Assembly (NCBI GenBank): GCA_016192455.1 | Contig: JACPUC010000008.1 | Location: forward strand, 270,297 to 334,296 | Length of the DNA stretch: 64,000 bases | Origin: Candidatus Tectimicrobiota bacterium | Lineage (GTDB): Bacteria; JACPUC01 | Direction: 5' to 3' | In this document: positions 52,195-62,327 of the stretch, piece after piece | How the letters are laid out: each line of letters starts with the position of its first letter | Position numbering within the stretch: the stretch's first letter is position 1 | Translations under genes and position numbers: made by a program | The notes under the pieces: model-generated | What the model was told of the DNA's origin: nothing | The model's input: the letters and a program-made list of their open reading frames with translations, nothing else | The model's database searches: none

Positions 52195-52524
52195 TTACGC
52201 CGCCGGCAAGCCGCCGCGCTCCAGGAGGCGGGCAAGCTCATCGGCAACCTCGCCGCCGGGGCGGTCGGTTTCCAGGAGCTGGTGCGGCGCGAACCCGGCG
52301 CGCCGGGATGAGCCGGCGTCGGCGCGCAGCTCGACTGCCCGCGCGCCGGGCCGCGGCTCCGTGCTGACGCGCAGGTAGGCGCGGCAGAGGTTGGCGATCG
52401 TCGCTTCCTGCAGGAGGAGGGTCTCCCCCTGAAGTTGCAAGGCGGCGCGGATGTGCTGATGCCCGGTCGGCACGCCGACCAGGAGGCGCTCGATCTGCTC
52501 GTTGGCGATGGGACGGATGCTCAT
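52195..52524 (-). CDS. Small protein of unknown function (109 aa)
   Basis: I do not recognise a family. The sequence begins MSIRPIANEQIERLLVGVPT, continues as an amphipathic and strand-rich protein (HIRAALQLQGETLLLQEATIANLCRAYL), and has no signal peptide, TM segment or cysteine cluster. The coding frame has the low-GC-at-second-position pattern of neighbouring genes, and GAAGAGAG lies before the ATG. Convergent with the receiver-like gene. Confidence 0.5.
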   Translation of the reverse strand: MSIRPIANEQIERLLVGVPTGHQHIRAALQLQGETLLLQEATIANLCRAYLRVSTEPRPGARAVELRADAGSSRRAGFAPHQLLETDRPGGEVADELARLLERGGLPAA

Positions 52525-53046
52525 GGCTCTCTTCCGGTTCTCCGGTCGCTCGCGGGCGCCACAGCTAGGGGGACGGCAACGGCGCAGTACGGCGGCGCGC
52601 AGGCCCTGCGGTGCCTCCAGGAGCAAAGGCGGCGCGGCACGTGATCCCCGGCCATGGCGCCCCCTTGGACGCCGTTCCCCGCGGTGGCTGCCTGGTGTTG
52701 CGCCGCGTAAGTTCCATCTTTAAGTCGACGGCTCCTTTGTGCCATGTGGGGAGAAGTTTGGGGGGGGGACCCCTTGCTCCCCCACACCTCCTGTTCCGTA
52801 GGGGTGGTTCGCGAACCGCCCCTACCAGCCGGGGTGCGCGAGGGGGCGAGACTTTCTTGCAAATCTCTGCGGTCCCATTTGAGAAACAGCACACGAGCCG
52901 CAGACGTCCCCCGTGGGCTGCGGCGTTCGCGCCTTGCTGGGAAGACGGCTCTCATCGAGGAGAAGTTGGGGAGAAAGCTAGGGAGGAGCAGCAGGGAGGA
53001 GGGGCCGCGGCGCGCAGGAAGCAGGGGGGTTGCAACGTGGCAGGAA
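52525..53046. other. Intergenic region with palindromes
   Basis: About 520 bp with no recognised gene. It contains the 28-bp palindrome at 52798-52825 and a G-rich/C-rich hairpin nearby (GGGGGGACCCC...GCTCCCCC). The stretch 52840-53040 shows nothing identifiable. Confidence 0.4.
52798..52825. repeat. 28-bp near-perfect palindrome (REP-like)
   Basis: GTAGGGGTGGTTCG-CGAACCGCCCCTAC is symmetric with one mismatch (T/C). Similar GTAGGGGCGGTTCGCGAACC palindromes are familiar from intergenic regions of high-GC environmental bacteria, so this is probably a copy of a REP-type dispersed element. Confidence 0.6.
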
Positions 53047-53919
53047 CTACTTCGCGTTCTCCTTGCCGCCGCTGCGCAGGTACCTGAGAAAAGGATCGTT
53101 GGCGGGCAGGACGACCGTGGCATTCTTCTTCAGCGTATTCCGGTAGGCTTCCAGCGAGCGCATGAAGGCGAAGAACTCGGCATCCTGCAAGTACGCCTCG
53201 GCGTAAATTGCCACCGCCTTGGCATCGCCGCCCCCGCGGACTTTCTGCTCTTGCTCGTAGGCGTCGGCGAGGATGATCGTCTTGTCCTTATCGGTCTCGG
53301 CGCGGATCTTGGCCGCCTCCTCCTCCCCCTCCGAGCGGTAGCGCTTCGCCTCGCGGATGCGCTCGGCGCGCATGCGTCCGAACACCGCGCGCTCGTTCTC
53401 CGGGGGGAGATCGGCGCGCTTGATGCGCACGTCGTTCACCTCGATGCCGTACGTTTCGCTCTTCTCCCTGCTGCGCTCGGTGACGAGGCGCATGATCTTG
53501 GCGCGCTGCGCCGAGATGATCTCCGAGAGATCATGGCGCGCCAGCTCCACGCGCAGCTCGGAGTACACGATGTCGTCGAGGCGCGCCTGCGCCCCCATCT
53601 CGTTGCGCACCGTTTCAATGAAGCGGCGGGGATCGCTGATGCGCCAGCGCACATAGTTGTCCACCACCAGGGTCTTCTTGTCTTTCGTGATGATGTTCGT
53701 CGGCGCGCTCTCGTACTCCATCAGCCGGCGATCCAGGATCGTGACCTTCTGGATCAAGGGAATCTTGACGTGCAGCCCCGCCTCCCGCAGCGCCCGGACG
53801 AAGCGCCCGAACTGGGTCACGACCGCCTGCTCCCGCTCGTCAACGCTGAACGTCACCGAGTTGACGAGCAGCAGCAGAATGATCACGATACTGATGATGA
53901 TCCCTGGGCGTCGCAGCAT
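53047..53919 (-). CDS. hflC: HflC, membrane protease modulator (band 7/SPFH)
   Basis: A 290-aa SPFH protein with an N-terminal TM (IIISIVIILLLLVNSVTFSV), then the band-7 domain (VDEREQAVVTQFGRFVRALR, KIPLIQKVTILDRRLMEYES, RWRISDPRRFIETV) and a coiled coil (RMRAERIREAKRYRSEGEEE). The C-terminal FLRYLRSGG is usual. It forms the HflKC ring that surrounds and restrains the FtsH protease. It follows hflK by 20 nt, one operon. Start after GAGGTTTCC. Confidence 0.95.
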   Translation of the reverse strand: MLRRPGIIISIVIILLLLVNSVTFSVDEREQAVVTQFGRFVRALREAGLHVKIPLIQKVTILDRRLMEYESAPTNIITKDKKTLVVDNYVRWRISDPRRFIETVRNEMGAQARLDDIVYSELRVELARHDLSEIISAQRAKIMRLVTERSREKSETYGIEVNDVRIKRADLPPENERAVFGRMRAERIREAKRYRSEGEEEAAKIRAETDKDKTIILADAYEQEQKVRGGGDAKAVAIYAEAYLQDAEFFAFMRSLEAYRNTLKKNATVVLPANDPFLRYLRSGGKENAK

Positions 53920-53939
53920 GGAAACCTCGACGGCAATCG

Positions 53940-54908
53940 TTACCGGGCCGCAGGCAGCCGCTTGTTGAGGGGCAGGAACTGCAGTAGGCTGCCGGCTGAA
54001 TCAGATTCCACGATAAACTTCTCCATGTCCGGCAGGATTTCTTCCATGGTTTCGAAGTAGAGCCGTTCGCGGGTGATGTCTTTCGCCTTCCGATACTCCG
54101 CCAGCACCTGGAGAAACCTCTGCGCATCGCCTCGCGCCCGCTTCTCCTTCTCGGCGGCATAGGCCTCCGCCTGCCGAACGATCTGGGCCGCGCCGCCGCG
54201 CGCTTTCGGCAGCAGGTCGTTCTGGTAGGCCTGCGCCTCGCGCATGAGCCGCTCCTTGTCCTCCCGCGCGCTCGCCACATCCTTGAAGGCTTCGGTAACC
54301 TGCTGCGGGGGATTAACGTCCTGGAGCTGCACGGCGACGACCTGGACACCCATCTTATAGCCCTCGAGGATGCCCTGGAGGAGCACCCGCGTGTCCTCCT
54401 GCAACTGGAATTTCCCGGTGGTCAGCGCTTCGTCGATGTTGCGACCGCCGATCGTCTCGCGCATCGCCGATTCGGCGGCATCCCGCATGGTCTTGCCGAC
54501 GTCGCGCACGTTGAAGAGGTAGTTGACGGCATCAGAGATGCGGTACTGAACAATGAAGTCCAGCTCGATGATGTTCTCATCGCCGGTGAGCATGAGGGAT
54601 TCCGGCAACACATCCCGGTAGCGCGCCGGCGGCCCCTGGGCGATGGTGCGGAAGCCAAACTCCATGCGCTTGACTTCGGTCACCTTCGGGGTAAACACGC
54701 TCTCGAACGGCCATGGGAGGTGGTAGCGCAGTCCCGGCGCGGTGGTGGTCAAGTGCCTCCCAAAGCGCAACTCCACCCCCTGTTCATCAATGCTCACCTT
54801 GTAGATGCCGCTGGCCAGCCAAAGGAGGATGGCAATCGCCAGGATGACCGAGCCGCCGGGTAACTTCAGGTTCCGCAGGTTCAGCTTCGGAATCTTGAAC
54901 TCCGGCAT
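53940..54908 (-). CDS. hflK: HflK, membrane protease modulator (band 7/SPFH)
   Basis: A 322-aa SPFH protein with a short N-terminal region, a TM (GGSVILAIAILLWLASGIYKV), the band-7 domain (QGVELRFGRHLTTTAPGLRYHLPWPFESV; VQYRISDAVNYLFNVRD) and a charged coiled coil (ASAREDKERLMREAQAYQND). It lacks the long Gly-rich N-terminus of E. coli HflK (419 aa). Partner of HflC. The first ATG at MPEFKIPKLN is used; upstream sequence is not family-like. Divergent from rarA. Confidence 0.94.
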   Translation of the reverse strand: MPEFKIPKLNLRNLKLPGGSVILAIAILLWLASGIYKVSIDEQGVELRFGRHLTTTAPGLRYHLPWPFESVFTPKVTEVKRMEFGFRTIAQGPPARYRDVLPESLMLTGDENIIELDFIVQYRISDAVNYLFNVRDVGKTMRDAAESAMRETIGGRNIDEALTTGKFQLQEDTRVLLQGILEGYKMGVQVVAVQLQDVNPPQQVTEAFKDVASAREDKERLMREAQAYQNDLLPKARGGAAQIVRQAEAYAAEKEKRARGDAQRFLQVLAEYRKAKDITRERLYFETMEEILPDMEKFIVESDSAGSLLQFLPLNKRLPAAR

Positions 54909-55113
54909 TGAGAATGGATCACTCGGGCTAGGACGCACCCTGAAACCTCGCTTGCGGGAAACGCGCCTGGCGGCGGATGGCGGGGCCCACCTGCTCGGTG
55001 GCATACCCTCGGAACGTAGCGCCCCGAGCCTTGCCCCGGAGCCTTGCCGGGGACGCCAGAGCGGCGGGCCTGCGGAGTGTACCCATTGTTGCTGTGGAAT
55101 CCGCAGCTTCTTT

Positions 55114-55137
55114 GCGGTAACTATAGCGGTAACTATA
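55114..55137. repeat. Tandem 12-bp repeat between hflK and rarA
   Basis: GCGGTAACTATA occurs twice head to tail (55114-55125 and 55126-55137) in the divergent promoter region. The copies contain TATA-like segments and may be promoter or regulator-binding elements. Confidence 0.5.
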
Positions 55138-55182
55138 GAGGGCTACGGAGAGAAAGTCAAGCGAGGGAGGTAAGTCCGCGCC

Positions 55183-56622
55183 ATGTCGCACTCGCCGCTT
55201 GAGCTCTTCCCCGCCTTGCAAGGGGACGAGGGGCGCCGACCTCACCGTCCCCCCCTGGCGGACCGGATGCGCCCGCGCAAGCTTGACGAGTTCGTGGGCC
55301 AGCGCCACCTGCTGGCGCCCGGGAGGGTGCTGCATCGCGCCCTCGAGCAGCAGGAGGTGCACTCCCTCATCTTCTGGGGCCCGCCCGGCAGCGGCAAGAC
55401 TACCCTCGCGCACCTCATCGCGGCGCGCATTCAGGCGCACTTCGAGGCCTTCAGCGCCGTCCTGGCGGGCGTGAAGGAAATCCGCGCCGTCGTGGACGCG
55501 GCGAAGGCGCGCCGCCGCCGTGATGGCCGCGGCACGATCCTCCTCGTCGACGAGATCCACCGCTTCAACAAGGCCCAGCAGGACGCGTTTCTGCCGCACG
55601 TCGAGGATGGCACCATCATCCTCATCGGCGCCACCACGGAAAACCCCTCCTTCGAGGTGAACGCGGCGTTGCTCTCGCGCCTGCGGGTCTACACCCTGGA
55701 GGCGCTCTCGGATGAGGACCTCGCCGCGATTCTGCAGCGGGCGCTGCGGGATGCGGAGTGTGGCCTGGGAAGCGAGGGGGTGGTCCTCGAGGAGGCGGCG
55801 CAAGGCGAGCTCATCCGACTGGCCGACGGCGACGCGCGCGCCGCGCTGAACCTCCTCGAGCTTGCGGCCGTCACCACCCCCGTCGCCGGGGACGGCCTGC
55901 GCCGCCTGACCCCGGAGGCCATTGTGCGGGCGGCGCAACGGAAAACCCTCCTGTACGACAAAGTGGGCGAGGAGCACTACAACCTCATCTCGGCCCTCCA
56001 CAAGAGTCTGCGGGGGGGCGATCCGGATGCCTCGCTTTACTGGCTCAGCCGCATGCTCGAGGCCGGCGAAGACCCGCTCTACGTCGCGCGGCGTCTGGTG
56101 CGCTTCGCCTCCGAGGACGTGGGGAACGCCGACCCGCAGGCCCTCTCCCTGTGCATGGCCGCCATGCAGGCCGTCCACTTCATCGGCCTGCCCGAGGGGA
56201 AGCTGGCCCTGGCCCAAGCCGCCGTCTACCTGGCCCTGGCCCCGAAGAGCAATGCGCTCTACGTGGCGTACGGCCAGGCCGCGGCGGACGCCACCCAGGA
56301 GCGCGCCGAACCGGTGCCGCTGCACTTGCGCAATGCGCCCACGCGCCTGATGCGCGAGCTGGGCTACGGCACGGGGTACGAATACCCCCACGACGCGCCC
56401 GAGGCTTTGGTTGGGCAGGAGTTCCTGCCGGAGAGCTTGCAAGGTCGGCGCTACTACGCGCCGCGCGGCGCCGGGTTCGAGGCCGAGCTGCGGCGGCGCC
56501 TGCAAGCCTGGCGGCAGGGGCGGGCGCGTCTCCAGGCGGCACGTGACCAGCCTGGGCACGCGGCCCCGGAGAGCTCCCCTCCCTCCCCGGAAGCGCCGAC
56601 GCGGCGGGGCGCCGAGTCCTAA
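55183..56622 (+). CDS. rarA: Replication-associated recombination protein RarA (MgsA)
   Basis: A 479-aa AAA+ ATPase acting at stalled replication forks. Walker A is [16 protein letters not shown] (GKT at 71-73), followed by the RarA-specific [19 protein letters not shown], Walker [22 protein letters not shown], sensor 1 [14 protein letters not shown] and the C-terminal tetramerisation region ([37 protein letters not shown]-like stretch). The C-terminus carries an extra 35-residue Pro/Arg tail. Divergent from hflK. Confidence 0.95.
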   Translation: MSHSPLELFPALQGDEGRRPHRPPLADRMRPRKLDEFVGQRHLLAPGRVLHRALEQQEVHSLIFWGPPGSGKTTLAHLIAARIQAHFEAFSAVLAGVKEIRAVVDAAKARRRRDGRGTILLVDEIHRFNKAQQDAFLPHVEDGTIILIGATTENPSFEVNAALLSRLRVYTLEALSDEDLAAILQRALRDAECGLGSEGVVLEEAAQGELIRLADGDARAALNLLELAAVTTPVAGDGLRRLTPEAIVRAAQRKTLLYDKVGEEHYNLISALHKSLRGGDPDASLYWLSRMLEAGEDPLYVARRLVRFASEDVGNADPQALSLCMAAMQAVHFIGLPEGKLALAQAAVYLALAPKSNALYVAYGQAAADATQERAEPVPLHLRNAPTRLMRELGYGTGYEYPHDAPEALVGQEFLPESLQGRRYYAPRGAGFEAELRRRLQAWRQGRARLQAARDQPGHAAPESSPPSPEAPTRRGAES

Positions 56623-56946
56623 GAGGCAACTCTCGCTGTCGGGGAAGCTCGTGACTGTCACGGCAACCATGGCAAAGATTCAGGGCGCGCCGCCATGGCC
56701 GCGCCGCGGCGACTGGACACATGCAGAATAATGTTGCCAAGCGGGGAGCGATCAAGCATAGTAGGAGACCACGGGGGCCGGATCTCACCGCTGATCCTTG
56801 TTCTCACGTTCTCCTCGCGCGGTGAGCGGGTGCACCGCAGAGGGAAGCACATCCCCATATCCCATCGAGGTCAGAGAGGGGAGGCTGCGCCAGGGTGCAA
56901 CGCGCAGGTCTCACGTTGTTGAACGACCAGAGAGGAGGAGAAGGCG
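56623..56946 (+). other. Leader region of the binding-protein gene
   Basis: About 320 bp with no recognised gene. It ends in a strong ribosome-binding site (AGAGGAGGAGAAGG) for the next gene. No promoter of clear consensus is visible. Confidence 0.35.
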
Positions 56947-58119
56947 ATGGTTCGATGGAGGATGATACCGTGGGTGGCCGTGTGCGTGGCGGCGCTGCTG
57001 CTCGGCGCGTGGGGACTGACACCGGCAAGCGCGAAGGTGGAGGGGAAGGAGATCCTCATCGGCGGCCTCTACCCGGTGACCGGCCTCGGCGCTGAGTGGG
57101 GAGAGTTCGGCCTGGCGGGGACGCAGATCGCCATTGAGGAAATTAACAAAGCGGGCGGCATCAATGGTGTACCGCTGCGGCTCATCCACTACGATTATGA
57201 GAGCAAGACGGCGCCAAGCATCGCCCTCGCCAAGAAGCTCGCCACCAGGGACAAGGTCTTGATGATCACCGGGCCGTGCTTCAGCTCCGCCTGCGAAGTG
57301 GTCTTCCCGCTGTTGGACCAGATGAAGATCGTGGCGGTGTCGTACTGCTCCTCGGCGCCGGGCCTGTCGGCCCTGAGCACCTGGGCCTTCCGCAACACGC
57401 TCACGAGCGACAAGCAGCTCGACACGGCGATGAAGCAGTGGGTGAAGATGTACAACGTGAAGAAGGCGGTGATCCTGTACAACTCCGCCGACAAGGTCTC
57501 GACCTCGGAGGGGAGGGACCTCCTGCCCGTGCTCTTTAAGAAGCATAACGTCCAGCTTCTCGACTCCCTGACGTTCCAGAGCGGCACTCTGGACTTTGCA
57601 GCTTACATCACCAAGGTGAAGGGGCTCAATCCGGATGGCATCGGCATCGGCTCCTGCTACCAGGAAGGCGCCAACATCATGCGCGAAGCGCGTAAGCAGG
57701 GCTTGAAGGCCGCCTTCATCGGCGGCGCCTGCAACACGTCGCCCGACCTCATCCGCCTCGGCGGCACGGCGGCGGAAGGCTACGTCGGCTCCACCGCGGC
57801 CTGGTTGGAAGACCCGCGCCCGAAGGTGCAGGCCTTCGTCAAGAAGGTCATAGAGCGTACCGGCGGCAGGCGCCCGAACTACGGCGGCTTCCGGGCTTAC
57901 GACAACATTTACATCATCAAGAAGATCATCGAAGAACAAGGCGTGACGAACAAGCCCGAAGACCTTGAGAAGGACCGCGAGAAGATGAAGAAGGGGTGGG
58001 CCTCGTTGAAGAACTTCGATGGCGTCTCCGGCATCACCACCATGGACGAGGTGGGCGACGGCATTGGCGAGGCGGTGGCGCTGATCGTCCGCAACGGCAA
58101 GTACGAGAAGATCGAGTAA
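56947..58119 (+). CDS. Branched-chain-amino-acid-type ABC transporter substrate-binding protein
   Basis: A 390-aa periplasmic binding protein (peripla_BP_6/Leu-Ile-Val-binding type). A signal peptide (WVAVCVAALLLGAWGLTPASA) is followed by ILIGGLYPVTGLGAEWGEFG, IAIEEINKAGGINGVPLRLI, MITGPCFSSACEVVFPLLDQ and TSDKQLDTAMKQWVKMYNV. Such proteins in environmental bacteria often bind aromatic acids or other carboxylates rather than amino acids. No permease or ATPase genes of this transporter type are adjacent, so it is an orphan here. A hairpin terminator follows. Confidence 0.9.
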   Translation: MVRWRMIPWVAVCVAALLLGAWGLTPASAKVEGKEILIGGLYPVTGLGAEWGEFGLAGTQIAIEEINKAGGINGVPLRLIHYDYESKTAPSIALAKKLATRDKVLMITGPCFSSACEVVFPLLDQMKIVAVSYCSSAPGLSALSTWAFRNTLTSDKQLDTAMKQWVKMYNVKKAVILYNSADKVSTSEGRDLLPVLFKKHNVQLLDSLTFQSGTLDFAAYITKVKGLNPDGIGIGSCYQEGANIMREARKQGLKAAFIGGACNTSPDLIRLGGTAAEGYVGSTAAWLEDPRPKVQAFVKKVIERTGGRRPNYGGFRAYDNIYIIKKIIEEQGVTNKPEDLEKDREKMKKGWASLKNFDGVSGITTMDEVGDGIGEAVALIVRNGKYEKIE

Positions 58120-58179
58120 GCAGGCCTTCAGGCTCGCGCGGGCTGGGCGGCGCGGCATGCGGCGGCGCCCAGCCCGGAG

Positions 58180-58226
58180 CCGCCACGCCGCGCTGTCCGC
58201 CGGCGTGGTGGTGGAGTGTTTTTTTG
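58180..58226 (+). terminator. Intrinsic terminator after the binding-protein gene
   Basis: CGCCACGCCG and CGGCGTGGTG pair around a 10-nt loop, and GGAGTG-T7 follows. A second GC-rich hairpin (GGCTGGGCG...CGCCCAGCC) lies just upstream. The rest of 58227-58506 holds nothing recognisable. Confidence 0.7.
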
Positions 58227-58506
58227 GTTTCGCACCCTTCTCCTTCGACTCTTCCCCTTTTTTCGTGGCGCTGAGCGCGCCGCTCTCTCCAAGTCGCGCC
58301 GCGACACGCGCGTGCTCGCTGCGCCGCTGACCTTGTCTCGGCTTGACCACGCCTGCAAGGGAACACCCCACCACCACGCCGAAGCTTGGAGGTAGGCATC
58401 CTCCGCCCCTCGCGCCTGCGATGCTCTCCCCGCGGAAGGCTCCTCCGGCCTCTCGTGCCGCTGCCATGACCAGGCGCCTGGAGCAGACCCGCTGGCCGGA
58501 GCGAGG

Positions 58507-59571
58507 CTAGGCCAAGAGTTCAGACTTCGGCGTGCTGCCGCCGGGCTCGTTGAGCGGGTAGTGGCAGGCGACGAGGTGGCCGTTGCCGAGATCGCGCAAC
58601 GCCGGCGCCTCGACGGCGCAGTCGTCGCGCTTGTGGGGGCAGCGGGGGTGGAAGTAGCAGCCGCTGGGGGGATTGATGGGGCTGGGCACATCGCCGCTGA
58701 GGATGAGGCGCTTCTTCTTGTACGTCGGATCGGGGATCGGCACGGCGCTCAGGAGCGCCTCGGTGTACGGGTGCTTCGGATCGTGGGCGACATTTTCGCC
58801 GCTGCCCAGCTCCACGATCTTGCCGAGGTACATGACGGCGATGCGGTCGCACATCTGGCGGACGACGCTGAGGTTGTGGGCGATGATGAGGTAGCTGAGA
58901 CCGAACTCTTCCTGCAGCGCCGCAAGCAGGTTAATGACCTGGGCCTGGATGGAGACATCCAAGGCGCTCACCGGCTCGTCGCCGATGATGAGCTTGGGGT
59001 GCAGCGCCACGGCGCGGGCGATGCCGATGCGCTGCCGCTGCCCACCGCTGAACTCGTGCGGGTAGCGCTTCATGTGCTCGGGCCGCAAGCCCACTTTCAG
59101 GAGCAGCTCGGCCACGCGCTCCTCGCGCGCTCTCCCCTTGGCGAGGCGATGGATGGCCAGAGGCTCGCCGACGATGCTGCCCACGGTCATGCGCGGATTC
59201 AACGAGGCGTAGGGGTCCTGGAAGATGATCTGCATGTCGCGCCGCAGCGCCCGCATCTCCTTCTTGCCGAGGCCGAAGACATCGGTCCCCTCGAAGAGCA
59301 CCCGCCCGCCGGTGGGCTCGATGAGGCGCAGGATGACGCGCCCTGTCGTCGTCTTGCCGCAACCGGACTCGCCGACCAGTCCCAGCGTCTCGCCCCGGCG
59401 CACCGTGAAGCTCACGCCGTCGACGGCGTAAACGTAGCCAAGCGTCTTGCTGAAAATCCCCCCCCTGAGCGGAAAATGCTTCCGCAGCTCTTCCACCGCG
59501 AGGAGAGGAGCGCTCTCCTCCGCAGAGGCGCCGGCGGAGGAGGGGCGAGCAGGCGTGGCCGCGTCGTTCAT
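58507..59571 (-). CDS. dppF: Oligopeptide/dipeptide ABC transporter ATP-binding protein (DppF/OppF-like)
   Basis: A 354-aa ABC ATPase of the peptide/nickel family: Walker [11 protein letters not shown]-loop [14 protein letters not shown], signature [15 protein letters not shown], Walker [17 protein letters not shown], and the oligopeptide/dipeptide C-terminal region with cysteines ([14 protein letters not shown]). The start ATG overlaps the stop of the dppD-like gene by 4 nt. The matching permeases (DppB, DppC) and binding protein (DppA) are not in the window. Confidence 0.92.
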   Translation of the reverse strand: MNDAATPARPSSAGASAEESAPLLAVEELRKHFPLRGGIFSKTLGYVYAVDGVSFTVRRGETLGLVGESGCGKTTTGRVILRLIEPTGGRVLFEGTDVFGLGKKEMRALRRDMQIIFQDPYASLNPRMTVGSIVGEPLAIHRLAKGRAREERVAELLLKVGLRPEHMKRYPHEFSGGQRQRIGIARAVALHPKLIIGDEPVSALDVSIQAQVINLLAALQEEFGLSYLIIAHNLSVVRQMCDRIAVMYLGKIVELGSGENVAHDPKHPYTEALLSAVPIPDPTYKKKRLILSGDVPSPINPPSGCYFHPRCPHKRDDCAVEAPALRDLGNGHLVACHYPLNEPGGSTPKSELLA

Positions 59572-60593
59572 GGCGAGTCACTCAGGAGGAAACAGCGGGC
59601 GGCGTGCTGGCCGTTGGACGGCTCTTCCCCCCCAGCCGGGGAATCGACGGAGTAGAAAGAGGGGTCGTCGTGGCGGCAACGCTCCATCACATACTGACAG
59701 CGCGGGTGGAAGGCGCAGCCCTCCGGCACCGCGTAGAGGCTCGGCACGATGCCGGGGATTTCCGGCAGGCGCTGGCCGGGCTGGTGGTGCGCCCGATCGA
59801 GCCGCGGCACCGAGGCCAGGAGCCCCTGCGTGTAGGGGTGGCTGGGAGTGCCGAAGATCTCCTTGGCGCTCCCCTGCTCCACGATGCGGCCGGCATACAT
59901 CACGGCAATCTGCTGCGCTGACTCCGCCACCACCCCAAGGTCGTGGGTGATCATGATGATGGCGGCGCCAAGCTCTTCCTTGAGCTTCAGCATGAGGTCG
60001 AGAATCTGCGCCTGGATGGTGACGTCGAGGGCCGTCGTCGGCTCGTCGGCCAGGAGCACCTTGGGGTTGCACGACAGCGCCATGGCGATCATGGCGCGCT
60101 GCCGCATGCCGCCGCTGAGCTGGTGAGGGTACTCCCGCACTCGACGCTCGGGATTGGCCATCGCCACCAGGCGCAGCATGTCGATCGATTTCTCCATCGC
60201 CGCTTTCTTGCTCAGCCCCTGGTGCAGGATGATGGCCTCGCTGATCTGGTTGCCGATGGTGAACACCGGGTTGAGCGAGGTCATCGGCTCCTGGAAGATG
60301 ATGGAGATTTCGTTGCCCCGAATTTTGCGCATCTGCGCTTCCGTCAGCTCCAGGAGCTCGCGCCCGCCAAGCTTGATGCTCCCCCCCACGATCTTGCCGG
60401 GAGGGTCGGGAATGAGGCGCAGGATCGAGAGCGCCGTCACTGTCTTGCCGCATCCCGACTCGCCCACCAGCCCCAGCGTCTCACCTTCCCGGAGCTGAAA
60501 GCTCACGCCGTCCACGGCGCGCACCACTCCCTCGGCGGTGAAGAAGTGCGTTTGCAGGTCCGTCACATTCAGAAGAGGGGGTGAAGCGTTCAT
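59568..60593 (-). CDS. dppD: Oligopeptide/dipeptide ABC transporter ATP-binding protein (DppD/OppD-like)
   Basis: A 341-aa ABC ATPase: [20 protein letters not shown], Walker [24 protein letters not shown], signature [15 protein letters not shown], Walker [17 protein letters not shown] and the C-terminal [12 protein letters not shown] motif typical of the DppD side of the pair. First of the two ATPase genes; ATGA overlap with dppF. Start is [10 protein letters not shown]; upstream in-frame residues are not family-like. Confidence 0.92.
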   Translation of the reverse strand: MNASPPLLNVTDLQTHFFTAEGVVRAVDGVSFQLREGETLGLVGESGCGKTVTALSILRLIPDPPGKIVGGSIKLGGRELLELTEAQMRKIRGNEISIIFQEPMTSLNPVFTIGNQISEAIILHQGLSKKAAMEKSIDMLRLVAMANPERRVREYPHQLSGGMRQRAMIAMALSCNPKVLLADEPTTALDVTIQAQILDLMLKLKEELGAAIIMITHDLGVVAESAQQIAVMYAGRIVEQGSAKEIFGTPSHPYTQGLLASVPRLDRAHHQPGQRLPEIPGIVPSLYAVPEGCAFHPRCQYVMERCRHDDPSFYSVDSPAGGEEPSNGQHAARCFLLSDSP

Positions 60594-60738
60594 GGGAGCA
60601 TCACAGTGAAGAGAACAGCCATCCCGGGAAAGGCGACATCGAGACCCCGCCTGCAAGGCGAGGCGCGCCGCTTCGCTCTTGTACCATATCCTGCGGCCGA
60701 ACGCATGCGCGCAGAGGGACGCGGTCGCGCTCGGCGTC

Positions 60739-60960
60739 CTACGCCCCCGCCGCGCGCAGCTTCTCCTCGAGGGTCGTCGCCCAGGCGTCGAGCGGGGTGC
60801 TGGCGGGGACGACGATCTCGAACTTGCCGCTGGGCAGCCGCCGGACATCGCCGGGGTCCTCCGGCGAGAGGGGGACCTCGATCGCTTCGCGCGACAGCCC
60901 CATCGCATCCGTGACGGCGAAAATCGCCTCCATCTCCTTCATCGTCACGACTTCCAGCAT
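60739..60960 (-). CDS. Small protein of unknown function (about 73 aa)
   Basis: An acidic 73-aa protein starting [20 protein letters not shown] and ending [19 protein letters not shown] precedes the chosen ATG; an upstream ATG (61077) would make 112 aa. The pattern [20 protein letters not shown] suggests a compact helix-strand domain, but I recognise no family. It lies between the BNR-repeat gene and dppD on the same strand, so it may belong to that transcript. Confidence 0.45.
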   Translation of the reverse strand: MLEVVTMKEMEAIFAVTDAMGLSREAIEVPLSPEDPGDVRRLPSGKFEIVVPASTPLDAWATTLEEKLRAAGA

Positions 60961-61110
60961 CCCGCGCCCCTCCACGTTCTTCTCCGGCGCCTCCACCTCT
61001 GCCTTCGCGCCCATTCCACCCGGCGCTCCCGACGTCTCCGCGGCCTCAATCGGCCATCCCCCGACCGCAACCGGCATGCCCCTCCCGGAGCCGCATTCTA
61101 CCCCAAGTCG

Positions 61111-62103
61111 CTATCGAGGCACCACGGCAAGGCTGCCAACCGCAACGCTGCCGAGGGACACCGGCAGCTTCTCCCAGCTTGCCCCGCGATCGCCGCTCCG
61201 GTAGAGCGCCCCCTTGTCCGTCCCGGCATAGACCACCGCGCTGTCGGAGAAATCCCAGGCGAGGGCCACCGCCATGTCACGCTTGGAGCCCGGCCAGTCC
61301 GGCTCATGCCAGGTGCGGCCGCCGTCGGTCGAGCGCATCAGCCGACTGCTGCGCCGCCGCGAGCTGTCCGCGCAGGCCACCAGGACGAGGTCGGCGTCAT
61401 CCGGCGCCGGGCTGATCGGCACGATGTAGGGGAGCGGCAAGCCGCTGCCAATCTCGGTCCAGGTATCGCCGCCGTCGTCGCTGCGGTACGGGTGGCGCGC
61501 CGTGGCGGCATAGAGCGTTCGGGGGCGCGCCGGGGTGACGCTCAGGCTGTGCACATCCGGGTGCGTGCCGAGGCAGGCCCGCCAGGACGCGCCGGCGTCG
61601 GTCGAGCGGTAGACGCCGCCCACCTCCACCCCGGCGTAGAGACAGGCGGCGTCATGCGCCGCCAGCGTCAGGGCGCGCACGTGCGGCTGGCGCGGCTCGA
61701 AGAAGTACCAGTCCTTCGACTCGGGCAGCAGGCGGAAGTTCTCACACTCCCGCCAGCTCGCACCGCCATCCTCGCTTTGGTAGATCGCCGCCGGCTCGCT
61801 CCCCACGGAGAGCCGCTCCGGCTGCTGCGGGTGCACGGCCACGCTATGGGCGTGCTCGACGGGGTAGCGCTCGAGCCGCCGCCAGGTGCCGCCGCCATCG
61901 TCACTTCGCCACAGGCCCGCCTCGTACGCCGCCAGGTACGCCACCCGGGGCTGCGTCCGGCAGACCGCCAGGCGGGCCGCCGCGTGCTCCAGCGGCGTCA
62001 CCGCGCCGACCACCTCCGCCGAGCCGTCGGTGCGACAGGCTACCTTACAGACACCATCGTGCATGCCGACCAGGAGGTAGGCGCGCACGCTTCCAGTTGC
62101 CAT
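61111..62103 (-). CDS. BNR/sortilin-like beta-propeller protein
   Basis: A 330-aa protein without a signal peptide, built of repeated Asp-box units: GLWRSDDGGGTWRRL, IYQSEDGGASWRE, VYRSTDAGASWRA, PYRSDDGGDTWTE, LMRSTDGGRTWHE and LYRSGDRGASWEK. This is the sialidase/sortilin-like propeller signature (S/T-x-D-x-G-x-T/S-W). No catalytic Arg triad or Tyr typical of sialidases is apparent, so a binding or structural role is likely. It is on the same strand as the small protein and dppDF. Confidence 0.85.
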   Translation of the reverse strand: MATGSVRAYLLVGMHDGVCKVACRTDGSAEVVGAVTPLEHAAARLAVCRTQPRVAYLAAYEAGLWRSDDGGGTWRRLERYPVEHAHSVAVHPQQPERLSVGSEPAAIYQSEDGGASWRECENFRLLPESKDWYFFEPRQPHVRALTLAAHDAACLYAGVEVGGVYRSTDAGASWRACLGTHPDVHSLSVTPARPRTLYAATARHPYRSDDGGDTWTEIGSGLPLPYIVPISPAPDDADLVLVACADSSRRRSSRLMRSTDGGRTWHEPDWPGSKRDMAVALAWDFSDSAVVYAGTDKGALYRSGDRGASWEKLPVSLGSVAVGSLAVVPR

Positions 62104-62327
62104 TGCTGATCCCTCCTCCGCCCCGCCGCCGGGTCAGGCGGGAAGCCTAGCCCGTCACGGGGCCCCTGCCCATCCGGGCCCTGCTCCTACAGGATAGTAC
62201 AGCGGGGGGCGCAGTTCACGCCTCCTCCGGCGGCTGCCGCGTGGACAGGCGGATGGCCCGCGGCGCGCCGCCAGCCGAATGCGGTTGCACGAGGGGTTCC
62301 GGCCAAACCTCGCCGGCGCACGGGAGG

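Noticed and set aside
53047-54060. Long + strand frames opposite hflC/hflK
   Set aside because: They are complements of strongly conserved SPFH coding sequences.
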